Assembly (NCBI GenBank): GCA_904387305.1
Contig: CAJFLB010000001.1
Span: 47,300 to 111,299, forward strand
DNA: 64,000 nt
From: an uncultured Clostridia bacterium
GTDB taxonomy: Bacteria > Bacillota > Clostridia > TANB77 > CAG-508
Reading direction: 5' to 3'
A model generated the notes under the pieces. The model made no database searches, was not told the origin of the DNA, and was given only the letters and a program-made list of their open reading frames with translations. Position numbers and translations under genes: made by a program. Numbering within the stretch: position 1 is the first letter of the stretch; every line of letters begins with the position of its first letter. Positions 41,399-49,647 of this stretch are shown piece after piece.

Positions 41399-41629
41399 AT
41401 GACAAAGGAAGAAAAGAAGAAAATCATTCGCGAAAATCAAGATAAATCATTAAATGAATTGAAAACAATAATAAAAAGTAATTTGCAAAAAGGAGAAAGA
41501 GAAAAATTTACATTTGATGAATTAATGCAACTAATAACAGAAATAAATCAAGAAAGAGAAAAAGACATACAAAAAGTTAGTTCTAATAAATCTAAAAATA
41601 TAAGAGAAATAGAAGGAGAGGAAAGATAA
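41399..41629 (+). CDS. Small charged protein upstream of gltX, unknown function
   Basis: A 76-residue protein starting at ATG 41399 after GAAAGG. It is very rich in Lys and Glu and predicted to be helical (TKEEKKKIIRENQDKS, FDELMQLITEINQE). No membrane segment or recognised family. Its stop is one base before the gltX start, and it follows a strong promoter, so the two genes form one transcript. The arrangement suggests coupling of gltX translation to this small frame. A nucleic-acid-binding or regulatory role is guesswork. Confidence 0.7.
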   Translation: MTKEEKKKIIRENQDKSLNELKTIIKSNLQKGEREKFTFDELMQLITEINQEREKDIQKVSSNKSKNIREIEGEER

Positions 41630-41630
41630 A

Positions 41631-43280
41631 ATGGATTATAAAGATTTAGCAAATGCAATATTTCCAGAAGCAAAGGATATCACATATTATGAGGAAAAAT
41701 ATCCAGAAAGAAATTTAAAAGAAGGAGCTATCGTAACAAGATTTGCGCCAAGTCCAACAGGATTTGTACATATAGGAGGACTATATCAATCTTTGATTGC
41801 TAAAAAATTAGCCAATCAAACAGAAGGTGTATTTTTATTAAGAATAGAAGATACAGACCAAAAAAGAGAAGTAGAAAATGGAATAACAGATATTGTACAA
41901 TCTTTAGATAGATTTGGAATAGAGCCTAATGAAGGAATGATTTCAGAAACAGAAGGAAAAGGAAATTATGGACCATATAGACAATCTATGAGAAAAGAAA
42001 TATATCAAAGTTATGCGAAATACCTAATTGAACGAGGAAAAGCATATCCTTGTTTCTGTACACCAGAAGAACTAGAAGAAATGAGAGAAAAACAAGAAAA
42101 TGCCAAAATTAGACCAGGATATTATGGTGTTTGGGCAAAATGTAGAAATATAACTGTAGAAGAGGCTATTGAAAAGATAAACAACGGTGAAAAGTACATT
42201 GTTCGTTTTAAGTCACCTGGACGTGAAGATAGAAAAATAAAACATCATGATGTAATAAAAGGAAATGTAGATTTTCCAGAAAATGACCAAGATATTGTTA
42301 TCATAAAAGCAGATGGATTGCCAACATATCACTTTGCACATGCTGTTGATGATCATTTGATGAGAACAACACATGTTATCAGAGGAGATGAATGGTTATC
42401 ATCAGTTCCATTACATTTGCAATTATTCCATGAATTAGGATTTAAACCACCTAAATATGCACATATTGCACCAATCATGAAAAATGATAATGGAAATAAG
42501 AGAAAATTAAGTAAAAGAAAAGACCCAGAAGCAGCAGTATCATATTATGATGAAATGGGAATTCCTAAAGAAGCAGTTAACGAATATTTATTAAATATTG
42601 CCAATTCTAATTTTGAAAATTGGAGAAGAGCAAATAAAGATAAATCCATTGATGAATTTGAATTACAATTAAACAAAATGAGTGTGAGTGGTGCTTTATT
42701 TGATATGGTAAAATTGTTAGATGTAGGAAAAACAGTTATCTCTAAATTTACCGCAGAAGAAGTATATGAAAATGCATTTAACTGGGCAAAAACATATGAC
42801 AAAGAATTAGAGGAGATGTTACAAGATAAAGAATATGCTTTAAAAATATTTGGAATTGAAAGAGGAAACAAAAAGCCTAGAAAAGATATTGCAAAATGGT
42901 CAGATGTAAAAGAGAACATAGAATATATGTATGATGACAAATTTTTAGCAAAAGAACAAGAATATCCATATCAAGTTATTAATGAAAAAGAAGATGTTGA
43001 TAAAGTATTGAATTTGTATATGGAAAAATACTATGATGAAAATGATGATAAACAACAATGGTTTGATAAGATAAAAGAACTTGCAGGAGAACTAGGATAT
43101 GCAAAAGAAGTAAAAGAATATAAAGCAAATCCAGATGCCTATAAAGCACATGTAGGAGATGTTAGCACAGTACTAAGAGTAGCATTAACAGGAAGAACAA
43201 ATACTCCAGACATGTACGAAATTATGCAAGTATTAGGAAAAGAAAGTATAGAAAAAAGATTTGCAGTAGCAAAGAAATAA
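41631..43280 (+). CDS. gltX: Glutamate--tRNA ligase
   Basis: The 549-residue class I synthetase charges tRNA-Glu (and possibly tRNA-Gln, if the GatCAB route is used). ATG 41631 follows GGAGAGGAAAG. It has the HIGH-type motif as PSPTGFVHIGGLYQS (near residue 43), LLRIEDTDQ, a CFCTPEELEEM segment, DGLPTYHFAHAVDDHLM, HVIRGDEWLSS, and KLSKRKDPEA as the KMSKS loop. It is longer than the roughly 480-residue E. coli-type enzyme, as is usual in a clostridial branch with an extended anticodon-binding part. Confidence 0.94.
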   Translation: MDYKDLANAIFPEAKDITYYEEKYPERNLKEGAIVTRFAPSPTGFVHIGGLYQSLIAKKLANQTEGVFLLRIEDTDQKREVENGITDIVQSLDRFGIEPNEGMISETEGKGNYGPYRQSMRKEIYQSYAKYLIERGKAYPCFCTPEELEEMREKQENAKIRPGYYGVWAKCRNITVEEAIEKINNGEKYIVRFKSPGREDRKIKHHDVIKGNVDFPENDQDIVIIKADGLPTYHFAHAVDDHLMRTTHVIRGDEWLSSVPLHLQLFHELGFKPPKYAHIAPIMKNDNGNKRKLSKRKDPEAAVSYYDEMGIPKEAVNEYLLNIANSNFENWRRANKDKSIDEFELQLNKMSVSGALFDMVKLLDVGKTVISKFTAEEVYENAFNWAKTYDKELEEMLQDKEYALKIFGIERGNKKPRKDIAKWSDVKENIEYMYDDKFLAKEQEYPYQVINEKEDVDKVLNLYMEKYYDENDDKQQWFDKIKELAGELGYAKEVKEYKANPDAYKAHVGDVSTVLRVALTGRTNTPDMYEIMQVLGKESIEKRFAVAKK

Positions 43281-43317
43281 AAAGGGATTTCGGGGACGCA
43301 CTCATTTTTCCCTTTTT
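43281..43317. repeat. Family C repeat after gltX
   Basis: AAAAGGGATTTCGGGGACGC...TTTCCCTTTTT, starting at the gltX stop. Two substitutions relative to the standard unit. It probably also acts as a terminator. Confidence 0.8.
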
Positions 43318-43371
43318 AGTAACAAGTAATATAACGAAAAAGAAATTTTAAACCAGTTGGATATGTTTTCA

Positions 43372-43404
43372 ATTGGACAATTTGGGACGTTTTTGTTTGG
43401 ACAT
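43372..43404. repeat. Family B half-unit
   Basis: ATTGGACAATTTGGGACG and TTTTTGTTTGGACA: a diverged unit just upstream of the DUF951 ribosome site. Confidence 0.65.
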
Positions 43405-43426
43405 GTGATAAAAGAAGGAGATAAAA

Positions 43427-43615
43427 ATGGAGTATAAAATAGGGGATATTGTAAGAACAAAAAAAGTACACCCTTGCGGAAGCAAATTGTGGGAAATCAC
43501 AAGAATAGGAGTAGATTTCAAGCTAAAGTGTAAAGGCTGTGGACATGTGGTAACCATTCCAAGAGAAAAAGCTTTAAAAGTCATAACAAAATTAGAAAAA
43601 AGAAATGAAATGTAA
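43427..43615 (+). CDS. DUF951 family small protein
   Basis: A 62-residue protein starting at ATG 43427 after AAGGAG. It contains IGDIVRTKKVHPCGSKLWE and KLKCKGCGHVVTIPREKA, the family pattern with one CG and one CxxC pair, which may bind zinc. The size is typical. DUF951 genes are widespread in Firmicutes, often beside ychF or parB-type genes; the role is not known. A strong terminator follows. Confidence 0.9.
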   Translation: MEYKIGDIVRTKKVHPCGSKLWEITRIGVDFKLKCKGCGHVVTIPREKALKVITKLEKRNEM

Positions 43616-43635
43616 AAGTTGTTACTAAAAGAATG

Positions 43636-43668
43636 AATAGGTATCTAAAATCTAGATACCTATTTTTT
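43636..43668. terminator. Terminator between DUF951 and engB
   Basis: AATAGGTATCTA pairs perfectly with TAGATACCTATT and is followed by T4. It serves convergent genes. Confidence 0.88.
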
Positions 43669-43682
43669 GTGGAATATAATGT

Positions 43683-44271
43683 TTACATTTCTAAATGTTG
43701 GTCTATAAAATTCCAAACATCATCTTTATAAATTTTCCTTTCAGAAGAAAAAGGTAAAGTAGGGATATCTCCAATAGGGTTTAATTCTTTTTGCAATACT
43801 TTTACAGTATCATCTACTTTTGTAATTGCAATTTTGTCTGCTTTATTAGCAAGGATTAAACAAGGTAATCCAGAAGAAATAATATAGTTATACATAAGTT
43901 TATCATTAGAAGTAGGGGAATGACGGATATCTATTAAAAAGATAATTAATGTGATTTCTTTTCTATGAAATAGATATTGTTCTATAAATTTTCCTACTTG
44001 TTCTTGTTCTTTTTTAGACATTTTGCTGTATCCATAGCCAGGTAAGTCTACAAAATAGAAGAGATTGTCCATATTATAAAAATTGATTTGACGAGTTTTT
44101 CCGAGGCTCACTACTGGTTCTAGCCAATTTTTTTCTGTTTATCATCGTATTAATAAAGCTAGATTTTCCGACATTGGATTTTCCAACCAAAACAATTTCA
44201 GGTAAATGGTTATTAGGATATTGTTTTGGGCCAACTGCAGATATTTCAAATTTTGGATTTTTTATATTCAT
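43683..44271 (-). pseudogene. engB: Ribosome biogenesis GTPase EngB/YsxC, interrupted by a +1 frameshift at CGG
   Basis: ATG 44271 (AAGGAG upstream) opens the N-terminal part with the P-loop [13 protein letters not shown] and ARTSSEP. In zero frame it then reads CGG AAA AAC and soon stops at 44074. Skipping one C after CCT gives GGA AAA ACT CGT, restoring the family text [25 protein letters not shown] (G3), ANKADKI (G4) and the rest to 43683. The joined product is 195 residues, the usual length. EngB is needed for 50S assembly and is essential in most bacteria, so a true knockout would be surprising. Sequence error or +1 decoding are the alternatives. gerAB has the same break context. Confidence 0.88.
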
Positions 44272-44383
44272 AATTAAAATTCTCCTTATTTGTATTTATA
44301 TTTTCATATTTTAACATATTTTTTTGTTTTTTTCAAACGGGAAAAGTGTATCAAGCAAATCAAAGTTTTTTATAGAGCAAATC

Positions 44384-44611
44384 TCGTTTCGCGAGATTTG
44401 TCCTTGAATAGGAAAAATCGAGTTTTTTCTATTCAAGAACGCCGCTTCGCTCTAACGATTGCACACAAATTTTACTAACGTAAAATTTGGCGCCGAACAT
44501 TTCTTAGCTGTGCGAAGCAAAGCAAGCTACAGATAAGTTATACGGAGGAATGACGCGGGCTTTGAAATGTTATGAACAGAAAAAATGTTTAAGAAAGCCC
44601 GCTATTGTTCT
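44384..44611 (-). repeat. Family E structured element, copy 2 (longer form)
   Basis: On the minus strand it begins AACAATAGCGGGCTTTCTTA and continues with AAAGCCCGCGTCATT, an extra segment of about 50 bases with its own GCTTGC-type pairing, CAAATTTTAC/GTAAAATTTG, AGAGCGAAGC, and a CTTGAATAG/CTATTCAAG stem replacing the simpler end of copy 1. AAATCTCG/CGAGATTT closes it. Confidence 0.7.
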
Positions 44612-44616
44612 ACCAC

Positions 44617-44644
44617 AAAAAACAAGAGAGCATAAGCTCTCTTG
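44617..44644 (-). terminator. Terminator of purA
   Basis: On the minus strand CAAGAGAGC pairs with GCTCTCTTG and T6 follows. Confidence 0.88.
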
Positions 44645-44650
44645 CAGTAA

Positions 44651-46006
44651 TTAGATATCTTCTCTTACAATTAAATCATCACTTGCAGGACCAGTTCCTA
44701 TATATTTAACAGGAATACCAGAAGCTTTTTCTACAATTTCAACAAATTTCTTTGCAAGTTCTGGAAGATCCTCGTATTTTTTACAAGAAGGATCAATTGT
44801 CCAGCCACCTTCCAAAGTTTCATAAACTGGCTCAGGAATTTCACCTGTTACCATGATATCATCAGGATAATGATGAATTTTTTCACCTTTATACATATAA
44901 CTTGTACAAACTTTAACATATCCTAATTTTTTACCAATTTCTCCTAAAGTATCTAAATGATTTAAACATAAATAATCTATACCAGATGTATATTTAGCAG
45001 AACAAAGAATAGGGCAGTCCATCCATCCACATCTACGAGGACGACCAGTTGTTGTGCCATATTCATGACCTAAATCACGAATGATATCACCTTCTAAAGG
45101 AGTGGCATCTTTTATGACATTTCCATTTTCATCAATTGAAGCAGGTAACTCAGTAGGGAATGGACCATTACCAACTCTACTGTTATATGCTTTATCAACA
45201 CCAATAACTACATTTAAAGCTTGTGCTGGTAAAGCTGCTCCACAAAGTGTTCCAGAAACAACTGGATGTGAACTTGTAACCATTGGGTAATCCCCATGAT
45301 CTAAGTCTAAACGGAAAGCTTGAGCACCTTCTACAACGATTTTTTCATTATTCTTAATACTATTGAAAATTAGAGGTTCAATATCTGTAATATAATTTTT
45401 TAAGGTTTCTCCATATTCATGATATTGTTTACCTAATTTTTGACAATCAACAATACAGTTTTCCATATTGTTTGCTTTGAAAACTTGATTATGTACCTTT
45501 GTAGCTTCTTCAATTTTATGAACTAATTCATCTTCTGGAAGAAGTAGGTCATACATTCTGATACCAATACGATTACTTTTATCTGCATAAGTTGGACCAA
45601 TTCCTCTTTTTGTTGTTCCAACAGGTTTATTCTTTAAAGATTCATATAAGCCATCTAAATCTTTGTGATAAGGAAGTGTAACATGTGTACGTCCACTAAT
45701 TTTTAATCTTGATTCAATATCTGGAATACCACATTTCTTTAAAAATGCAATTTCTTCGAATAATACTTCTAAATCAAGTACAACTCCAGGGCCAATAATA
45801 CAAGTGGTTTGAGGATAAGCAATTCCTCCTGGAATTAAGTGTAATGGTAATTTTTGTCCTTTGTAAATAACTGTATGTCCAGCATTACTTCCACCAGTTG
45901 CTCTGATAACTAATTTTGCATTTTGTGCTTCTATTGCAGCTATTTTTCCTTTTCCTTCATCGCCCCATTTAGCGCCAACAATTATTGTTATATTTTTATT
46001 CATCAT
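44651..46006 (-). CDS. purA: Adenylosuccinate synthetase
   Basis: The 451-residue enzyme joins IMP and aspartate using GTP, the first committed step to AMP. ATG 46006 (or the adjacent ATG) follows AAAGGAG with a longer than usual gap. The GTP loop is GAKWGDEGKGKIAA; ATGGSNAGHTV, KPVGTTKRGIGPTYADK, EGAQAFRLDLDHG and TTTGRPRRCGWMDC are standard. It is slightly longer than the typical 430. It has its own terminator and no purB nearby. Confidence 0.95.
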   Translation of the reverse strand: MMNKNITIIVGAKWGDEGKGKIAAIEAQNAKLVIRATGGSNAGHTVIYKGQKLPLHLIPGGIAYPQTTCIIGPGVVLDLEVLFEEIAFLKKCGIPDIESRLKISGRTHVTLPYHKDLDGLYESLKNKPVGTTKRGIGPTYADKSNRIGIRMYDLLLPEDELVHKIEEATKVHNQVFKANNMENCIVDCQKLGKQYHEYGETLKNYITDIEPLIFNSIKNNEKIVVEGAQAFRLDLDHGDYPMVTSSHPVVSGTLCGAALPAQALNVVIGVDKAYNSRVGNGPFPTELPASIDENGNVIKDATPLEGDIIRDLGHEYGTTTGRPRRCGWMDCPILCSAKYTSGIDYLCLNHLDTLGEIGKKLGYVKVCTSYMYKGEKIHHYPDDIMVTGEIPEPVYETLEGGWTIDPSCKKYEDLPELAKKFVEIVEKASGIPVKYIGTGPASDDLIVREDI

Positions 46007-46048
46007 TTTCTTCTTCTTCTCCTTTTAGAATATTTATTTAATTTTTTA

Positions 46049-46103
46049 TTGTATAGGAAAAATCAGCTTTTATTTTGACCCTATGTGGATTTTTCCTATA
46101 CAA
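46049..46103. terminator. Hairpin upstream of purA
   Basis: TTGTATAGGAAAAATC and GATTTTTCCTATACAA are perfect 16-bp arms with a 23-base loop. The arm motif recurs at 15967 and 33624. It could end the serS transcript or lie in the purA leader. Confidence 0.6.
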
Positions 46104-46206
46104 CAAGGTTAGGCTTCTTATAGTATATATATTATAAAATTAAAAACATAAAATATAAAACTTTTTATTAAAATGATCTTAGTGTTATCTTAATATTGTT
46201 TTTGTA

Positions 46207-47499
46207 TTATTTGCTTTTCTTAGGTTCAATTTTTTCAAGTCCACCCATATATGGTCTTAATACTTCTGGAATAATTACACTACCATCTGGTTGATAGTTA
46301 TTTTCCATGATAGAAATTAACATACGAGGTGGAGCAACAACTGTATTGTTTAAAGTATGTGCAAAATAATTTCCTTTTTCACCTTTAATTCGAATACCTA
46401 AACGTCTTGCTTGTGCATCTGTTAAATTTGAACAACTTCCCACTTCAAAATATTTTTGTTGTCTAGGAGACCAAGCTTCGACATCACAAGATTTTGCTTT
46501 TAAATCTGCTAAATCTCCACTACAACACTCTAAAGTTCTTACAGGAATGTTCATGCTTCTAAAAAATTCAACTGTATATGACCACATTTTTTCATACCAA
46601 TTCCAACTATCTTCAGGTTCACAAACAACAATCATTTCTTGTTTTTCGAATTGGTGAATTCTATAGATACCACGTTCTTCTATTCCATGAGCACCTTTTT
46701 CTTTTCTAAAGCAAGGAGAATATGAAGTCATTGTATATGGCATATCTTCTTTTCTTAAAATTTGGTCTTTAAATTTACCAATCATAGAATGTTCAGAAGT
46801 ACCAATTAGATATAAGTCTTCTCCTTCAATTTTATACATCATAGCATCCATTTCTTCAAAACTCATAACACCAGTAACAACATCACTTCTTATCATAAAT
46901 GGTGGAATGCAATAGGTAAATCCTTTATTAATCATAAAATCTCTAGCATAAGTTAAAACAGCAGAATGAAGTCTTGCAACATCACCTAATAGATAGTAAA
47001 ATCCGTTACCAGAAACACGTCTGGCACTGTCTAAATCTAAACCACCTAAGTTTTCTAATATTTCACCATGGAAAGGGATTTCATAATTAGGAACAATAGG
47101 TTCACCAAATTTTTCAACCTCCACATTTTCAGAATCATCTTTTCCAATAGGAACAGATTCATGCATAATGTTTGGTATTTTCATCATTCTGGTTTTAATT
47201 TCTTCAGCATATTCATTTTCTAGTTTTTCATTTTTTTCTAATTTTTCATTAATTTCTTGAACCTGTGCTTTAATTTTTTCAGCTTCTTCTTTTTTACCAG
47301 CTTTCATCAATTCTCCGATTTGAGAACTTAAAGTTTTTCTTTCAGCCCTTAAATTATCACCAGCAAGTTGAGCTTCTCTATTCTTCTTATCTAATTCAAT
47401 TACTTCATCAACCATTACTAATTTATGATCTTGAAACTTTTTCTTAATATTTTCTTTTACAACATCAGGATGTTCTCTTAAAAATTTAATATCTATCAT
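46207..47499 (-). CDS. serS: Serine--tRNA ligase
   Basis: The 430-residue class II synthetase starts at ATG 47499 with AGGAGG five bases upstream. The N-terminal long coiled-coil arm (about 30-105) grips the tRNA. Motif 2 is CFRKEKGAHGIEERGIYR (near 270), IHQFEKQEM follows, and motif 3 lies in NNTVVAPPRMLISIMEN. Also seen: GTSEHSMIG for serine recognition and CSGDLADLKAKSCDVE. Length is normal. A family A repeat separates it from the DUF1653 gene upstream. Confidence 0.96.
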   Translation of the reverse strand: MIDIKFLREHPDVVKENIKKKFQDHKLVMVDEVIELDKKNREAQLAGDNLRAERKTLSSQIGELMKAGKKEEAEKIKAQVQEINEKLEKNEKLENEYAEEIKTRMMKIPNIMHESVPIGKDDSENVEVEKFGEPIVPNYEIPFHGEILENLGGLDLDSARRVSGNGFYYLLGDVARLHSAVLTYARDFMINKGFTYCIPPFMIRSDVVTGVMSFEEMDAMMYKIEGEDLYLIGTSEHSMIGKFKDQILRKEDMPYTMTSYSPCFRKEKGAHGIEERGIYRIHQFEKQEMIVVCEPEDSWNWYEKMWSYTVEFFRSMNIPVRTLECCSGDLADLKAKSCDVEAWSPRQQKYFEVGSCSNLTDAQARRLGIRIKGEKGNYFAHTLNNTVVAPPRMLISIMENNYQPDGSVIIPEVLRPYMGGLEKIEPKKSK

Positions 47500-47528
47500 A
47501 AAAATCCTCCTTTTGCGATATTTTGGGT

Positions 47529-47559
47529 GGGTCCATCGGGACCAGGTCCCAATGGACCC
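47529..47559. repeat. Family A repeat between DUF1653 and serS
   Basis: A short-form palindrome with one substitution (CATCGGG for CATTGGG); it touches the stop codon of the DUF1653 gene. Confidence 0.85.
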
Positions 47560-47823
47560 TTATTTCTTAGTATAATCTATTTCTAAATCTGTTACTAATG
47601 TAAATCTTGTTTTTTGACCAGTAATATTATCTGCTCTTTCTGGAATCTCTTCCAAAAACATTTTTTCAGGTCTAACCCATAAGGAGCGTCCATCATCTCT
47701 AGGGTATAAATTTTTATAAATAACCATTTTTTCTTTTGTTTCCGAGTTATATGCTACATTTTCGACAAAGTAATAGTTTCCTTTAAAATGACGATAAACT
47801 TGTCCTACTTTAACTTCTTCCAT
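47560..47823 (-). CDS. DUF1653 family protein
   Basis: An 87-residue protein starting at ATG 47823 after AAGGAG. It has the DUF1653 pattern: VGQVYRHFKGNYYFVENVA, VIYKNLYPRDDGRSLWVRP and EKMFLEEI. The fold is a small SH3-like barrel; function unknown. It lies upstream of serS on the same strand, probably in one transcript. No unusual features. Confidence 0.88.
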   Translation of the reverse strand: MEEVKVGQVYRHFKGNYYFVENVAYNSETKEKMVIYKNLYPRDDGRSLWVRPEKMFLEEIPERADNITGQKTRFTLVTDLEIDYTKK

Positions 47824-47919
47824 AAATTCACGCTCCTTTACAATACGAAGCCATTATATAATATTTTTTAATAAATGGCAATAAAAACAAGTGAATTTCT
47901 GAGATATCTAATTATATAT

Positions 47920-47949
47920 TTGACAGTATACATAAAATTAATGTATAAT
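47920..47949 (+). promoter_or_regulatory. Promoter of the GNAT gene
   Basis: TTGACA (47920-47925), an 18-bp spacer and TATAAT (47944-47949), 31 bp before the start. Confidence 0.8.
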
Positions 47950-47980
47950 AAATAAAATAAAGACCAAATGGGGGAAAAGT

Positions 47981-48448
47981 ATGATACGGTTGAAAAGATT
48001 TAATTTAAATGATGCGAATGCATATTTAGAGGTAGCTCAAGAGGCAAGCATTGAAAAATTTTTTCGGTTAGCTTATTGTAAAGAATTAGAGGAAGCACAA
48101 GATTTAATGGAATTATGTGTCAACTCTTGTGACTATGATGCTTTTAAAATACTAGATGAAAAGGACAGAATTGTAGGAATTATTCTTGGAGAGAAAAAGC
48201 CTAAAAAGATAATGGAGGTTTCTTATTTTATAGCTACAAAAATGCGAAGAAAAGGATACTGCAAAGAAGCAATCTATGAGTTTGCAAAACATATCAGAGA
48301 AAATACGAAATACAAGGAGTTGATGTTTTGTGTAAGACATAAAAATAAACCTTCAAGAGCTTTTATAGAAAGGAAGCTAAGAATCAGACCTGAATATATG
48401 TCTAAAGATTTTGTTTATTACAAGAAAAAAGTATCGGAGTTTAAGTAA
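47981..48448 (+). CDS. GNAT family N-acetyltransferase
   Basis: The 155-residue protein starts at ATG 47981 after GGGGG. It begins MIRLKRFNLNDANAYLEVA, typical of RimJ/RimL-like GNATs, and has VSYFIATKMRRKGYCKEAI as the acetyl-CoA-binding motif A (R-x-x-G-x-C/G/A pattern). FCVRHKNKPSRAFIE matches motif B. The substrate is unknown. It is the only intact gene in the window with in-frame CGG codons (codon 3 and codon 29), both at plausible Arg positions, and that may mark a different origin. A terminator follows. Confidence 0.85.
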   Translation: MIRLKRFNLNDANAYLEVAQEASIEKFFRLAYCKELEEAQDLMELCVNSCDYDAFKILDEKDRIVGIILGEKKPKKIMEVSYFIATKMRRKGYCKEAIYEFAKHIRENTKYKELMFCVRHKNKPSRAFIERKLRIRPEYMSKDFVYYKKKVSEFK

Positions 48449-48452
48449 AACA

Positions 48453-48493
48453 TAAAAGAGGCAGATGTTTTTGAACATTTGTCTCTTTTATTG
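48453..48493 (+). terminator. Terminator after the GNAT gene
   Basis: TAAAAGAGGCAGATGTT pairs with AACATTTGTCTCTTTTA (two wobble positions), and TTATTGTC follows. Confidence 0.75.
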
Positions 48494-48598
48494 TCAAAGA
48501 AAACAAGTTTTTTTCTGTACAAATAAAAATAAATAGCTTTGTTATAAATAAATAAAAACGGGAGAAAATAGCTAATAAACAAGGAGAAAAGAGATAAA

Positions 48599-49441
48599 AT
48601 GTTAATAGAAATAGGAAAATTTTTTATATATTCCATACTGATTGTAATGATTTCAAAATATATTTTAGTAAAAGCTTTAAGAAAATTAGCAGAAAATTTA
48701 AAACTAAAACCCAGAACGATAGGAAATATTGCAGGAATTGCTACGTCGATACCTGAATTATTAACTGTAATTGTATCCAGCTATAGAGGATTAATGGGAA
48801 CAAGTGTATATAATATTATCAGCTCTAATGTCATTAATTTTATTCAATATAGTATATCTTTAATCATCAATAAAAATTATAAAGTTATTAAAAATAAAGG
48901 AATTATCATTCAAAATATATTGGTGATTATAACCATCATCCTTCCAATCATCTTATTAAAATTAGAAAATACATTAAATATAATAATAGTGTTTATATTA
49001 GTTGCTATGTATTTTATTTTTTACTGGATATCTAAAAAAGTACATGAAAGATACTTAAGTTATGAAGATATAAAAATCGAAGAAAGAGAGAAAGAACAAG
49101 AAGTAAAAGAAAAACATAAAAATAAACAATCATTTATATATGTAGGATATATTTTAATAGCAGGTATTTTATTGTATTTTATAGGAGATGCATTAGGAAG
49201 TGTTTTAGAAAATCTATCAGAAAGCTTTGGAATTGCAGAATGGATTTTAGGTATTTTATTAGGAATGATAACCAGTATCCCTGAATTGGTCACATTTTTT
49301 GAGTCACAAAAACATTATAAAGAGGAAAAAGATAAAAATCTGCTAGGAGTAATAGAAGCAACTAATAATTTATTAACATCAAATATGTTAAATTTATTTA
49401 TTATACAAGCTATTGGAATAGGTATATATATATTGCTATAA
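48599..49441 (+). CDS. Sodium/calcium exchanger-like (CaCA superfamily) membrane protein
   Basis: A 280-residue protein starting at ATG 48599 after AAGGAG. Two inverted repeats each have the alpha-motif: IGNIAGIATSIPELLTVIVS (about 42-61) and ILGILLGMITSIPELVTFFE (about 218-237), with the conserved S-I-P-E carrying the ion-binding Glu. About ten hydrophobic helices are visible, with a charged cytoplasmic loop (KIEEREKEQEVKEKHK) in the middle, as in NCX-type exchangers. Likely a cation/proton or sodium/calcium antiporter; the ion is not determined. Alone between terminators. Confidence 0.82.
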   Translation: MLIEIGKFFIYSILIVMISKYILVKALRKLAENLKLKPRTIGNIAGIATSIPELLTVIVSSYRGLMGTSVYNIISSNVINFIQYSISLIINKNYKVIKNKGIIIQNILVIITIILPIILLKLENTLNIIIVFILVAMYFIFYWISKKVHERYLSYEDIKIEEREKEQEVKEKHKNKQSFIYVGYILIAGILLYFIGDALGSVLENLSESFGIAEWILGILLGMITSIPELVTFFESQKHYKEEKDKNLLGVIEATNNLLTSNMLNLFIIQAIGIGIYILL

Positions 49442-49448
49442 GAAAAGC

Positions 49449-49480
49449 GTGCGTTAACGAAATTAAAGATTTCGACGCAC
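49449..49480 (+). terminator. Hairpin after the exchanger gene
   Basis: GTGCGTTAACGAAAT and ATTTCGACGCAC form an imperfect stem eight bases after the stop. No T-run. Confidence 0.4.
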
Positions 49481-49546
49481 AGATGTGAATTCCTATACTG
49501 TATTTTTTGTTCACACAAAATTCACAAAATATTTTAGCAAAATGTA

Positions 49547-49575
49547 TTGACAAGTGCTAAAATCGGGTATAATAT
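49547..49575 (+). promoter_or_regulatory. Promoter of the heat-shock operon
   Basis: TTGACA (49547-49552) with TATAAT at 49568 (15-bp gap) or TAATAT at 49570 (17-bp gap). The half-site AGTGCTAA lies inside the spacer. Confidence 0.78.
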
Positions 49576-49583
49576 ATATGAAG

Positions 49584-49610
49584 TTAGCAGACTAAAAGCA
49601 GGAGTGCTAA
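49584..49610 (+). promoter_or_regulatory. CIRCE operator (HrcA binding site)
   Basis: TTAGCAGAC, nine bases, then GAGTGCTAA. The right arm is a perfect CIRCE half and the left has two substitutions relative to TTAGCACTC. It lies just downstream of the -10 box and before hrcA, so the operon is probably autoregulated by HrcA. Confidence 0.88.
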
Positions 49611-49647
49611 AAATAGCAGCATAAAACTAACAATTAAAACTAAAGAG

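Noticed and set aside
43683-44271. Global reassignment of CGG
   Set aside because: Reassignment would not restore the frame in engB or gerAB (a base must be skipped), and the GNAT gene uses CGG at Arg-like positions.
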